Counted from the first letter of the stretch, positions 7,259 to 15,479 are shown. The stretch is 40,412 nucleotides of DNA from JAPLDB01 sp038230515 (GCA_038230515.1 JBBRND010000035.1:1-40412), one strand, 5' to 3'. Numbers and translations are program-made. The notes: generated by a model not told the origin, from the letters alone.

Positions 7259-9313
7259 TTATTTCAATGATGAAAATGCATCTTCGGTTTTTTCCACAGG
7301 GAGTTTGCAGGTATAATTTTCACAAACATAAATCAACGTCTTTCCTTCAGCGAACCTGTTTTTAAAAAGAGAAAGTTTTGATGAGCCATTTTTTGTCCCG
7401 GCAAGAATTTTATTCGGAAGAAAATTTTGAGTGAGATCTTTTCTTTTTTCTTCAGCATCATTTCCTGCAATTACAATTTCGTAAAATGGAAATACATTCC
7501 ACATAAACAGTTCACACCAGTTGCTGTAAGAAGAGCCGTAGCGAGGCATTTCATCTTTTACATTGTGAAGCATGGTTTGAGAAATGTTCAGATAGTTTTT
7601 GTCATCAAAATATTTTCCGATTAAGAACAATGCCTTTGCCATGCTTGAGTTGGATGCGGAAGTAACGTTGTCATGAATTTCTTTTTTGCGTGTGATCAAT
7701 GCAGGATCGAGATCAGAGGTAAAGAAGAACATGCTTGTTTGTTCATCAAGGAAATGCGCGAGTGTGAAATCAGCAAAGTGTTTTGTTTCGTCAATATACT
7801 TTTCATCGAAGGTTGTTTCATAGAGTTTAATGAGTGCTTCGATTGTAAAAGAATAATCTTCAAGATAACCAACCCCTCTCCCGGCCTCTCCCCGAAGGGA
7901 AGAGGAGGAAAGCCCGTTTTTGGGAATCACGTGGGAAAGTCCGCCATCCGCTTTTTTATTCTTGAGAATATTTGTTGTTGCTTTTATTGCTGCGTCTATA
8001 AATTTTTTCTCTCCGAAAGCTTCATAGGCATCGCAATATCCTTTTATCATCAAGGCATTCCATGAGGTAAGTTGTTTGTCATCCAACCCGGGACGAACTC
8101 TTTTGTTTCTTTCTGCAAGCAAAAACGTTTTGGAATCTGAAATTAAATTGTTCAATTGAAGAACTGACAAGTTGTTTCTTGACGCAATGATTTCATCGAT
8201 TTCTTTTTTTAGAAGAATATAGTTGCCGTGTTCCCAATATCCGGTTTCATTGATGTTGAAGTATTCTCCAAAGAGTTTGAATTTATCTCCCAGAAGTTTT
8301 TCGAGTTCGTCTTTTGTCCACACATAAAACTTTCCTTCTACTCCTTCGCTGTCTGCATCGAGTGCTGAATAAAATCCTCCTTCATCACTCGTCATTTCGC
8401 GTTCGATGAATTGGAGGGTTTCGTAAACTACTTGCTTGTACAATTCTTTCTTTGTGAGTTGATAAGCGTGGGAATAAAGAGAGACGAGTTGCGCATTATC
8501 ATAAAGCATTTTCTCGAAGTGGGGAACTTTCCAGAGTGAATCTGTTGAGTAACGGGCAAAGCCGCCACCGATCTGATCGTAGATTCCTCCGAACGCCATT
8601 TTATCAAGCGTGAGCAAGACATAATTTTTTAACGCTTCATCTTTTTCTGCAACGGCATAATGTAGAAGGAACTCGTAATTATTCGGCATGGGAAATTTCG
8701 GGGCGCGGTTTGGTCCGCCTTCAACATAGTCGAAATGTTTTTTCCAATTCTCAACAACTGATCTCAATTCATCTTTCGAAAAACTGATTTCATTTTTATT
8801 TAACGTAACAACTTCCATTTGTGAAATGCCGTGAGTGAGTTCATCCGCATATTCATTTGCCTTTGCCGGATTCTTCAAATAAAAATCATTGAGTTGCTTC
8901 AATACGTTTTGCCATTGAGCATTCGGAAAGTAAGTTCCTCCATAAACGGGTTTTCCATTTGGCAAGCAAAAACAATTCAAAGGCCAGCCGCCTTGCCCTG
9001 TCATGATCTGAACGGCACTCATGTAAACCTGGTCAACATCAGGTCGCTCTTCACGATCTACTTTTATGCAGATGAAATGATCATTCATCAGTTTTGCTGC
9101 AACGAGGTCTTCAAATGTTTCATGTTCCATAACATGACACCAGTGACAACTTGAGTACCCAATCGAAATCAAAACCAATTTGTTTTCTGACTTTGCTTTG
9201 TTCCATGCTTCATCGTTCCATGCATACCAGTTGACGGGGTTGTGCGCATGTTGGAGCAGGTAGGGGCTCGTTTCATGAATAAGTTGATTGGTATATTTTG
9301 ATTCAGAATTCAT
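7259..9313 (-). CDS. Thioredoxin-domain protein of the YyaL/DUF255 (SPATA20) family
   Basis: The product has 684 residues from the ATG at 9313, close to the family's usual size. An upstream TTG (9406) would run into the divergent rplU gene and is rejected. The N-terminal thioredoxin-fold domain has the family signature LVLISIGYSSCHWCHVM, with the paired cysteines at residues 56 and 59. An alpha/alpha-barrel glycoside-hydrolase-like region follows (conserved FYSALDADSEG, RPGLDDKQLTSWN and GYLEDYSF). The family's biochemical role is not settled: a cytoplasmic redox or sugar-related function has been suggested. Residues NGLSSSSLRGEAGRGVG just before YLEDY come from an inserted palindromic repeat (7869-7916), so this protein carries an in-frame insertion of about 16 residues. 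Confidence 0.9.
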   Translation of the reverse strand: MNSESKYTNQLIHETSPYLLQHAHNPVNWYAWNDEAWNKAKSENKLVLISIGYSSCHWCHVMEHETFEDLVAAKLMNDHFICIKVDREERPDVDQVYMSAVQIMTGQGGWPLNCFCLPNGKPVYGGTYFPNAQWQNVLKQLNDFYLKNPAKANEYADELTHGISQMEVVTLNKNEISFSKDELRSVVENWKKHFDYVEGGPNRAPKFPMPNNYEFLLHYAVAEKDEALKNYVLLTLDKMAFGGIYDQIGGGFARYSTDSLWKVPHFEKMLYDNAQLVSLYSHAYQLTKKELYKQVVYETLQFIEREMTSDEGGFYSALDADSEGVEGKFYVWTKDELEKLLGDKFKLFGEYFNINETGYWEHGNYILLKKEIDEIIASRNNLSVLQLNNLISDSKTFLLAERNKRVRPGLDDKQLTSWNALMIKGYCDAYEAFGEKKFIDAAIKATTNILKNKKADGGLSHVIPKNGLSSSSLRGEAGRGVGYLEDYSFTIEALIKLYETTFDEKYIDETKHFADFTLAHFLDEQTSMFFFTSDLDPALITRKKEIHDNVTSASNSSMAKALFLIGKYFDDKNYLNISQTMLHNVKDEMPRYGSSYSNWCELFMWNVFPFYEIVIAGNDAEEKRKDLTQNFLPNKILAGTKNGSSKLSLFKNRFAEGKTLIYVCENYTCKLPVEKTEDAFSSLK
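7869..7916. repeat. GC-rich palindromic repeat, copy 3, inserted in frame in the DUF255 gene
   Basis: The sequence has an ACCCCTCTCCC block and then CCTCTCCCC-GAA-GGGAAGAGG, a near-perfect hairpin with one mismatch. Relative to the normal family pattern, where a Gly/Arg-rich turn directly precedes GYLEDY, it adds about 16 residues. The start of the block resembles copy 2. Confidence 0.6.
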
Positions 9314-9340
9314 TTGCGGGTAAAGATATTTATTGATTTG

Positions 9341-9371
9341 TTTGGCGAATTGGATTGATTTATTACTTTTG
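9341..9371 (+). promoter_or_regulatory. rplU: Bacteroidota-type promoter for rplU-rpmA
   Basis: TTTG (9341-9344), a 19-base spacer and TACTTTTG (9364-9371) match the Bacteroidota -33/-7 consensus exactly. The rplU ATG is 26 bases further on. The 83-base gap also serves the divergent DUF255 gene, for which TATCTTTA on the minus strand is a weaker -7 candidate. Confidence 0.7.
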
Positions 9372-9396
9372 CGTCCCTTTTTAAAATCAAATAAGA

Positions 9397-9708
9397 ATGT
9401 ATGCAATTGTAACTATAGCCGGACAGCAGTTCAAGGTTCAGAAAGATCAGCAGATCATCGTTAACCGTTTGGAAGGTGAGGAAGGCAAACAGCTTGACTT
9501 CAAAGATGTTCATCTTGTGGATGATGGTGGCAAAGTAAAAGTAGGTACACCTTCTGTGAAGGGTGCTTCTGTATCAGCAAAAATTCTTACTCACCTGCGT
9601 GGCGATAAGGTGATCATCTTTAAAAAGAGACGCAGAAAAGGGTATGAGAACAAGACCGGTCACCGTCAGGATTTGACTCAGATCAGAATTGAAGAAATAA
9701 AAGCATAA
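9397..9708 (+). CDS. rplU: 50S ribosomal protein L21
   Basis: This 103-residue protein of the large ribosomal subunit contacts 23S rRNA. It is recognised from the start MYAIVTIAGQQFKVQKDQ and the conserved tail FKKRRRKGYENKTGHRQ. Its length is normal. It is followed 21 bases later by rpmA, the almost universal rplU-rpmA pairing, and preceded by a well-formed Bacteroidota promoter. Confidence 0.98.
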   Translation: MYAIVTIAGQQFKVQKDQQIIVNRLEGEEGKQLDFKDVHLVDDGGKVKVGTPSVKGASVSAKILTHLRGDKVIIFKKRRRKGYENKTGHRQDLTQIRIEEIKA

Positions 9709-9729
9709 TCATTAAACAATTTTTTAGAA

Positions 9730-10011
9730 ATGGCACATAAGAAAGGAGTCGGTAGTTCAAGAAACGGACGCGAATCGCATAGTAAACGCCTCGGCATAAA
9801 AATTTATGGCGGTGAAAAAGTAATTGCGGGTAACATCATTGTTCGCCAGCGCGGAACGCTGCACAATCCGGGCCTCAATGTAGGCGTAGGTAAAGATCAT
9901 ACTTTGTTTGCATTGATTGACGGCACGGTGGTTTTCAGAAAAAAGAGAGATGATAAGAGTTACGTTTCTATTCTTCCTGTCGCTGCTGCTACTGCAGAGG
10001 CAGAAGCATAG
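9730..10011 (+). CDS. rpmA: 50S ribosomal protein L27
   Basis: This 93-residue protein sits near the peptidyl-transferase centre, where its N-terminus reaches toward tRNA. It begins MAHKKGVGSSRNGRES with no cleavable N-terminal extension of the Firmicutes kind. The block KIYGGEKVIAGNIIVRQRGT is diagnostic. The C-terminus ends in an Ala/Glu tail. It is co-transcribed with rplU, and a hairpin terminator follows at 10072-10106. Confidence 0.98.
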   Translation: MAHKKGVGSSRNGRESHSKRLGIKIYGGEKVIAGNIIVRQRGTLHNPGLNVGVGKDHTLFALIDGTVVFRKKRDDKSYVSILPVAAATAEAEA

Positions 10012-10019
10012 GCGGACTT

Positions 10020-10049
10020 TTCCTTAATCCCTCAACGAAGGAGAGGGAA
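10020..10049. repeat. GC-rich palindromic repeat, copy 4 (intergenic)
   Basis: TCCCTC (10028-10033) pairs with GAGGGA (10043-10048) just after the L27 stop. The AAGGAGAGGGA arm matches copy 1. It is the weakest of the four copies. Confidence 0.5.
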
Positions 10050-10071
10050 ACAACAGCCAAAAATTATTTTG

Positions 10072-10106
10072 AAAGAGTTCTTTCCGGAAGGGAGGAACTC
10101 TTTTGC
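10072..10106 (+). terminator. Terminator of rplU-rpmA
   Basis: AAAGAGTTC (10072-10080) pairs perfectly with GAACTCTTT (10095-10103) around a loop containing TTCCGGAA. The T run is short, so this is a good hairpin with a modest tail. Confidence 0.65.
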
Positions 10107-10207
10107 TTTAGGGAGGTTCTCGCATAAATATTTTTTGCTGCGATTGTTTTCTTCCCTACTTTTCGATCTCGATAAAAACATCTCTAACCTTTAAACCAAC
10201 AATCATT

Positions 10208-10774
10208 ATGAAAAAATTATTCATCGGTTCTTTTGTAGGCGCAATTATTTTATTTGTGTGGAGCTTTCTGGCATGGGCGCTGCTGCCGATTCACCTGCAC
10301 ACGATCAACTATACACCTGTTCAGGATTCTATTTTGAAGATTCTTGCGGAGAGTAAAATGGAGAGTGGTGCTTATGGTATGCCCATGCTTGACAACAGAA
10401 ATGTTGGCGGCTTCGATTCAAAGTATCAGGAAGAGAGCGAGAAGCTGATGAAAGCAAATGCGGGTAAGCCGATGGCTACTGTTTACTACTTGAAGGAAGG
10501 GTACAATATGAATATAGCGCGTGGGTTTTTCATCAACTTTATTACGATGCTTGCTGCCTGCATTATTTTGGTTCCGGCTTTTACTACCATGAATACTTTT
10601 TTCGGGCGATGGTGGCTTACGCTGGTTGTCGGGTTGCTGGTGAGTTGCTGCGGACCGCTGATTGAATATAACTGGATGGGCATGCCGTGGAACTATACCC
10701 GCGATATGGTGATGGATATTTTCCTGAACTGGGGAATTACGGGCTTGTGGCTGGCGTGGTATTTCAGGAAATAG
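10208..10774 (+). CDS. Membrane protein of unknown function
   Basis: The 188-residue product has four likely membrane segments: residues about 5-27, 104-125, 131-150 and 168-186. A soluble loop of about 75 residues between the first and second contains a Met/Gly/Asn-rich stretch. I do not recognise a named family. It appears to stand alone: the rpmA terminator lies upstream and its own terminator follows directly. The start is the ATG preceded by an AT-rich leader, and no Shine-Dalgarno sequence is visible, as is usual in this phylum. Confidence 0.75.
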   Translation: MKKLFIGSFVGAIILFVWSFLAWALLPIHLHTINYTPVQDSILKILAESKMESGAYGMPMLDNRNVGGFDSKYQEESEKLMKANAGKPMATVYYLKEGYNMNIARGFFINFITMLAACIILVPAFTTMNTFFGRWWLTLVVGLLVSCCGPLIEYNWMGMPWNYTRDMVMDIFLNWGITGLWLAWYFRK

Positions 10775-10793
10775 AGATTGAAAAACAAATTGC

Positions 10794-10832
10794 AACTCCG
10801 GGGATGCTTTATTATTCTCCGGGGTTTTGTTT
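10794..10832 (+). terminator. Terminator after the membrane protein gene
   Basis: AACTCCGGGGA (10794-10804) and TCTCCGGGGTT (10816-10826) form an 11-bp stem with two G-U pairs, followed by TTGTTTC. The arms look like direct repeats in DNA but pair well as RNA. From here to 10955 I see no gene. Confidence 0.7.
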
Positions 10833-10955
10833 CAATACATTTGTTGTTCTCTTATTGAAAAGAATCTTTTTCGGTACATTATTGTCAATTTAAATTTTTC
10901 GATTTAATTCGCGCCCTAGTTCTTTGCGTTGCCGTTAACCTATACTATAATATAA

Positions 10956-11178
10956 GTGTCACCTTCAGGAGAAATGATAAAACCGCGGGGTTTTGGCTTA
11001 TCACCGCGCGGTGATGGAGCAAAACCGTTGGGTTTTGAGATAAAACCTCGCGGGGAAACTATAAAGCCTTGCGGTGATGGAGTAAAACCTTGCGGTTATA
11101 GCGTAAAACCTCGCGGTGATGGAATAAAACCTCGCGGTGATGCCGTAAAACCGCACGGTGATGGAGCAAAACCGTAGG
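10956..11178 (+). repeat. Degenerate 21-bp tandem array, 10 units plus a partial one
   Basis: Units start every 21 bases from 10956 (10977, 10998 ... 11145), and a partial unit ends near 11178. The best-conserved core is AAAACCTCGCGGTGATGG. Several units form small dyads: AAAACC-GCGG-GGTTTT, ATCACCGCGCGGTGAT (a perfect 16-base palindrome) and AAAACC-GTTG-GGTTTT. Because 21 is a multiple of 3, the array is open in more than one frame and encodes a (V/I)KPRGDG-type heptad repeat. It starts 286 bases upstream of the fibronectin-III-like gene and ends 64 bases before it. A comparable array lies at 39851-40186. Confidence 0.9.
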
Positions 11179-11241
11179 GGAACAACGAAAAACTCGTTTT
11201 TATTGAAAAAACAACGAAACAAACATTAAATTTAGATACTC

Positions 11242-11874
11242 ATGACATTCATTTCAAAAGCAATTGTTGATTTCAGCCACTACAAAGAGAAGGAAATAGG
11301 AAAGGTAGCAGGCATAATCGGCAACAGTTTAACCACTAATGCAGGCGATTTTCCGGGTTTGACATTTACGGGTGCTCAAATTCTTTCAAAAACCGCAGAT
11401 TACATGGCCATTCTGGGCAAGCCGATTTATGCATCCCGAACGGCTGATTTAGCCAATGAGCGAAAAATAATGGAAGATGCGCTTCATACGAACGGCATGG
11501 TTGTAAATACTGTTGCCAATGGCGATGAAGTGCTGCTGGCAAAAAGCGGCTACCCGGTTACTCATCCTCCCGTGCATCATGGCGCGCTGGAAAAAGGAAG
11601 GTTGACTGCAAAACCCACTGAAAATGCCGGAGAGATTGAATTTGAAATTGAAGGAGTGCTTCATGCAAAGGGCTACCTGGTTTGCTACACGCTTTCTTCA
11701 GATACAGAAACCGATCCGCACAATTGGAAATGGCTATGGAGCCCAAAAAGCAAAGGCATTTTGAGCGGATTAAATTATTCTGCCGAATATAAACTGGCAG
11801 CAACGGGCTTAGGCACCGATCCCTCCGTTAGCTTCAGCGATATAATTAAGCGGACAACTCAGGGAAATGGTTAA
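11242..11874 (+). CDS. Fibronectin type III-like protein of Bacteroidota, unknown function
   Basis: The 210-residue product has no signal peptide. Residues 1 to about 105 are largely helical (VDFSHYKEKEIGKVAGIIGNSL, split here as VDFSHYKEKEIG and KVAGIIGNSL; NERKIMEDALHTNGMVV). Residues about 118-205 are beta-rich and end GLNYSAEYKLAATGLG...SFSD, the pattern of the last strands of a fibronectin III domain. I know of similar proteins in Bacteroidota but no assigned role. The gene follows a 21-bp tandem array by 64 bases. A broken relative with the same N- and C-terminal patterns lies at 39534-39774 beside another 21-bp array, so gene and array seem to form a unit. Its stop is 12 bases from the end of the convergent aminotransferase gene. 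Confidence 0.75.
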   Translation: MTFISKAIVDFSHYKEKEIGKVAGIIGNSLTTNAGDFPGLTFTGAQILSKTADYMAILGKPIYASRTADLANERKIMEDALHTNGMVVNTVANGDEVLLAKSGYPVTHPPVHHGALEKGRLTAKPTENAGEIEFEIEGVLHAKGYLVCYTLSSDTETDPHNWKWLWSPKSKGILSGLNYSAEYKLAATGLGTDPSVSFSDIIKRTTQGNG

Positions 11875-11885
11875 CTTGTTTCTCC

Positions 11886-13175
11886 TCACCCCTTCGCAAT
11901 CTTGCCCACGGCATCCACAAAATAATCGAGTTCGTGCAGCGAAGTATAAACATGAGGAGTAACGCGCACGCCTTTAAACTCATCGTGCACAATGGGTGTG
12001 GTGTAAATTTTGTAATCGCCAAAGAGCTTGTCAATAATCTGCGAGGGCTCCATGCCGTCAATACTGAAATTGCCGATGGCGCAGGAGTACTCGCTCTTTA
12101 AAGAAGTGTTCAGCTTCACCTTAGGAATTAGCGAAATTTTTTCCGCCCAATAATTTTTGAGATAACGCAGCCGCTCTTCCTTGCGCTTGCTGCCAATGCC
12201 GCGGTGGAAACTGATGGACGTGCCGATGGCTACCTCGATGGGAAAAGAGCGAGTGCCGAGGTTTTCAAACTTGCGAATGTCTTCACTTTGCGGTTCGGGG
12301 TGTGCGAGCAGCGGCCAGATGTTTTTTATTTTTTCCTTCTTCATCCACAACATGCCGGTGCCGAACGGAGCGCACAGCCACTTGTGCAAACTGGTACCGA
12401 AATAATCAGCATGCAGATCAGGAATTTTAAAATCGAGATGCGCGAATGAATGTGCGCCATCGCAAATGAGTTCGATGTTGTGTTCATGCGCCATGTCTGC
12501 CACTTCGCGCACGGGCATTATTTGTCCGGTGAGGTTGATGACGTGACACATCAATATCACTTTTGTTTTCGGAGTAATGGCTTTGCGGAAGCGATCTACA
12601 ATTACAGATGGATCTTCACTCGGCACAGGCACAGAAATTTTTACAACTTTTATTTTATCACGAAGCTCACGCTGGTGCAGCGCACTCATCATGTTCGGAT
12701 AATCCTGATTGGTGGTGAGCACTTCATCTCCTTCCTTGAGATCCATTCCGAAGATGACTGTTTCCAATGCTTCCGATGAATTGCGGTTGATGGCAATTTC
12801 TTCTGCGCTCACACCTGCAAGATCAGCTAATCCTTTGCGCACATTCTCGCGCTCCATGCCAATTGTTTGCCACATGTAATACGCAGGACCCTGGTTCGCC
12901 AGCCGCACATAACGATCCAGCGCATCCTGCGTTACCACCGGCTGCGGACTTACTCCGCCATTATTGAGGTTGATAATATTTGGCGACACCGTGTATGCCT
13001 GCCGCACGGTGAACCAAAAATCTTCATCCTGCGCTGCATCAAGCGGAGAGAGGTGTTCTATTTTTCGAGCTGCTGCCTCTACGTGTTCAGTTTGAAAAAT
13101 ATCTGCGAACGGAAAAATACTTGCGGCAGCAGTAAGCGTGCCTGCCTGGCGGATGAAGGAGCGTCTGTTGGGCAT
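11886..13175 (-). CDS. PLP-dependent class V aminotransferase-fold protein with Tat-type signal
   Basis: This 429-residue protein starts NRRSFIRQAG followed by a hydrophobic stretch, a twin-arginine (RRxFI) signal, so it is probably exported folded with its cofactor. The class V fold is clear: ICDGAHSFAHLD (Asp239 and His242 for the PLP ring) and TSLHKWLCAPFGTGML with the Schiff-base Lys265. It is related to the isopenicillin N epimerase-like and cysteine desulfurase-like groups. The substrate cannot be read from the sequence. No biosynthetic neighbour helps: it is flanked by a fibronectin-like gene and a small membrane-protein gene. The upstream region contains an AT-rich inverted-repeat element. 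Confidence 0.88.
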   Translation of the reverse strand: MPNRRSFIRQAGTLTAAASIFPFADIFQTEHVEAAARKIEHLSPLDAAQDEDFWFTVRQAYTVSPNIINLNNGGVSPQPVVTQDALDRYVRLANQGPAYYMWQTIGMERENVRKGLADLAGVSAEEIAINRNSSEALETVIFGMDLKEGDEVLTTNQDYPNMMSALHQRELRDKIKVVKISVPVPSEDPSVIVDRFRKAITPKTKVILMCHVINLTGQIMPVREVADMAHEHNIELICDGAHSFAHLDFKIPDLHADYFGTSLHKWLCAPFGTGMLWMKKEKIKNIWPLLAHPEPQSEDIRKFENLGTRSFPIEVAIGTSISFHRGIGSKRKEERLRYLKNYWAEKISLIPKVKLNTSLKSEYSCAIGNFSIDGMEPSQIIDKLFGDYKIYTTPIVHDEFKGVRVTPHVYTSLHELDYFVDAVGKIAKG

Positions 13176-13183
13176 GATGAGTT

Positions 13184-13275
13184 TGGTTGATTAGTTGATT
13201 GGGTTAATTATGTTGATTAGGAAAAATGGATTTACCAATTACCAAAATTAACTTATTTACCTGAATTAACTTTTT
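13184..13275. repeat. AT-rich inverted-repeat element, copy A
   Basis: The left part (GGTTGATTAGTTGATTGGGT, then TAATTATGTTGATTAGG) and the right part (AATTACCAAAATTAAC, then AATTAACTTTTT) are imperfect inverted repeats. The 16-mer TTGATTGGGTTAATTA (13195-13210) recurs exactly, inverted, in copy C at 15547-15562. The right end runs into the last codons of the next minus-strand gene. Confidence 0.6.
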
Positions 13276-13610
13276 GCAAATCGGCTCATCCACTTCGGCA
13301 CATAGTGTATTGCCAGTGTAATCAAACCCAATGCGAAGAAGATAAGAGCGAAAGGGCGAGTGCTGTCGTTGTAGAAGAATTCACCGATCATCCACACACT
13401 GTTTGCACATAGCCAGAAAACCACAGCGAGGTTATGAATGAATTCTTCTTTTACTTTTCGAGTTCGTGCAGTAAGAAAAACTGCAACAGAAATTGTGGGG
13501 ATAATCATGCTTACACCAAGCACCCGGTAATCCTGCACCCAGCAGGTATCTTTAATAAGCCATAATAAGATGTGGAGGTTTTCGGTGGCACGGATGCGTG
13601 GAGTTGTCAT
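13266..13610 (-). CDS. Small membrane protein of unknown function
   Basis: The 114-residue product has about three or four hydrophobic segments: residues about 26-48 (VLGVSMIIPTISVAVFL), 60-80 (FIHNLAVVFWLCANSVWMIG) and 86-105 (RPFALIFFALGLITLAIHYV). I recognise no family. It is flanked on both sides by copies of the AT-rich inverted-repeat element, and the 3' copy overlaps its stop, which may help end transcription. Confidence 0.6.
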   Translation of the reverse strand: MTTPRIRATENLHILLWLIKDTCWVQDYRVLGVSMIIPTISVAVFLTARTRKVKEEFIHNLAVVFWLCANSVWMIGEFFYNDSTRPFALIFFALGLITLAIHYVPKWMSRFAKS

Positions 13611-13661
13611 GAAGTTGAAATTTAGTTTGCGAATATATTTATTCGTTACACGTTATTCTGA

Positions 13662-13758
13662 AAAAGTTAATTTCGTTGATTGAATTAACTGAGTTACTCA
13701 GTAATAGCCCGCTGCTGCTTAATTAACTTGATCAACCTAATTAACTCAATTAACTTTT
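13662..13758. repeat. AT-rich inverted-repeat element, copy B
   Basis: The ends are exact inverted repeats: AAAAGTTAATT (13662-13672) and AATTAACTTTT (13748-13758). The interior holds more GTTGATTGAATTAACT and AATTAACTTGATCAACCT words, so the whole 97-base element can fold on itself. It lies in the divergent gap between the small membrane protein gene and the carboxypeptidase-regulatory-like gene, and it may overlap their promoters (ACAACTTTG at about 13760). Confidence 0.6.
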
Positions 13759-13782
13759 CACAACTTTGCCGACTAAAATAAA

Positions 13783-14529
13783 TTGATGAAACGCTTTCTC
13801 CCATTCTTACTTCTTACCTTCTCATTTTTAATTTCTCATTCTCAAACCGACAGCAACCTAGTTCACATCAACGGACGGGTTTACGATGCTGCAACTCCGC
13901 ATCCTGATCTCAACAACTTTATGATCGTTGATATGGAAACCCAGCATGGCTTTTATGGAAAAGCAGATGGATCTTTCTCCATTGACATCAATAAAAATGA
14001 TACGCTTGTAATTGCTGTAATTGGTTATGAGTTTTTAAAATATTGTTTCAGAGATTCTCTTCCGAAGCCAACTTACAATTTACTTGTGCGATTAAAGCGA
14101 AAAGAAATCCAGCTTCCTGAAGTACACATCATTGCTCCGCGCGATCTCGAAGCGATTGAAAGAGACATTCAAAAACTCGGCTATAACAAACATGATTATG
14201 AAATTACAGGCATCAACGCACTGGAAAGTCCGATTACATTTTTGTATGAAGAGTTCAGTCGCTATGAACAATTACGAAGGCACAACGCGCAGATTGTAAA
14301 CAATGAGAAGAGAAGAAACCTTCTTAAAGAATTGCTTTCGCGTTATGTTGCTGATGACATCATCGCTCTCAGTAACGATGAGTTTGAACACTTCATTGAC
14401 TTCTGCAACGTAAGCGAAGAGTTTATGAAAACATCCTCCCAATATGATTTCATGGTTTACATCAAGCACAAGTATGAAATGTTTGAGACGATGAATGATT
14501 ATTACAGGCCGCAGCGGAAGATGAGATAG
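13783..14529 (+). CDS. Exported protein with a carboxypeptidase-regulatory-like domain
   Basis: The 248-residue product has a signal peptide (residues 1-20, ending SHSQ). A beta-sandwich of the carboxypeptidase D regulatory-like type follows (about residues 25-110: INGRVYDAATPHPDLNN, then GFYGKADGSFSIDINKNDTL and VIGYEFLK). The C-terminal half is charged and helical. Proteins of this kind in Bacteroidota sit in the periplasm or outer envelope, and the domain is also found at the start of SusC-type receptors. There is no barrel here, so this is a stand-alone envelope protein. Its specific role is unknown. Confidence 0.7.
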   Translation: MMKRFLPFLLLTFSFLISHSQTDSNLVHINGRVYDAATPHPDLNNFMIVDMETQHGFYGKADGSFSIDINKNDTLVIAVIGYEFLKYCFRDSLPKPTYNLLVRLKRKEIQLPEVHIIAPRDLEAIERDIQKLGYNKHDYEITGINALESPITFLYEEFSRYEQLRRHNAQIVNNEKRRNLLKELLSRYVADDIIALSNDEFEHFIDFCNVSEEFMKTSSQYDFMVYIKHKYEMFETMNDYYRPQRKMR

Positions 14530-14630
14530 TTCAACAGTCGGAAACTCTTTTCAACTCGTCATGTAAAAAAGGAAATTAAACCGATCTTTACAGGTGAAAT
14601 CAGAAATAAAATTCCTAAATTCTTCGTACA

Positions 14631-15476
14631 ATGAAAAAGTATTTACAACTAGGATCAATTGCATTCTTTGCGTTCGCTCTCATTACTTTTGGGTGCAAAA
14701 AACAAAAAGAAGAGGATTACGACACGCAATCTTCTGGTGACAACGCGCAATCAGAAAGTGTGTTTAATGAGATGAATGAAATCTCGGACCAGGCAGTTGA
14801 AGACGGACATCTTTCCACTCACCGCTTCGGGCAGGAAGAAGGAAGTTTGCTTTCGTGTGCAACCATCACTCTCAATATTGATACAGTTTTAGGATCAGGA
14901 ACAGCACAAATAAATTTTGGTTCAAGTTATTGTCAGGGCTTCGATACAAAATATCGCAAAGGACTCATCAACGTTTCGTTCAATGGTTTCTACCGCGACT
15001 CAGGAACTGTGATTACAATCTCTGCGGTGAATTATTTTGTTGGTTATGACTCTTTGTATGCAACTAAAGTAAACGGCATGCGCACCGTTACCAATAAAGG
15101 CCGCAACGCATCAGGTCATTTGAATTATTCAATCTCCGCGCACGGCAATCTTGTAAATTATCTCAATCAGCAAATGACGTGGAACAGTACACGCACAAGA
15201 GAATGGATTGCAGGAGACACAACTGCAAGTTGGACAGATGACGAATACTTGATTACCGGAAGTGCAGATGGACAGAGTTTCGCAGGCGTAAACTTCACTG
15301 CGGAGATTACACAAGCGTTGCATGTAAAATTAAATTGTCATTGGATTACAGAAGGAAAATTTTCTCTCACTCCCGAAGGCAAACCCGCACGTAACGTTGA
15401 CTACGGAAACGGAACTTGTGATGGCGATGCAACTGTAACTATTGGAGATAAAACATATCAGATCACCTTGCGGTGA
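14631..15476 (+). CDS. Predicted lipoprotein of unknown function
   Basis: The 281-residue product has a lipoprotein signal: hydrophobic residues 10-21, then a lipobox-like ITFGC with Cys at about 22, followed by KKQKEED. The mature part starts with a Ser/Asn/Glu-rich linker and continues as a beta-rich domain of about 200 residues with several Cys (CATITLNID, SYCQGFD, LNCHW, GTCDGDATV), possibly disulfide-paired. I have seen proteins of this pattern in Bacteroidota only as conserved hypothetical proteins. An AT-rich inverted-repeat element starts 4 bases after its stop and may serve as its terminator. Confidence 0.65.
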   Translation: MKKYLQLGSIAFFAFALITFGCKKQKEEDYDTQSSGDNAQSESVFNEMNEISDQAVEDGHLSTHRFGQEEGSLLSCATITLNIDTVLGSGTAQINFGSSYCQGFDTKYRKGLINVSFNGFYRDSGTVITISAVNYFVGYDSLYATKVNGMRTVTNKGRNASGHLNYSISAHGNLVNYLNQQMTWNSTRTREWIAGDTTASWTDDEYLITGSADGQSFAGVNFTAEITQALHVKLNCHWITEGKFSLTPEGKPARNVDYGNGTCDGDATVTIGDKTYQITLR

Positions 15477-15479
15477 GGC

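Noticed and set aside
9314..9406. TTG-started extension of the DUF255 protein
   Set aside because: It would cover the rplU promoter and start codon. The family starts at the ATG at 9313.
10956..11177. 73-residue frame with a KPRGDG-type heptad repeat
   Set aside because: It is explained by a 21-bp repeat array that stays open in more than one frame and on both strands. No start context or conserved domain supports a protein.
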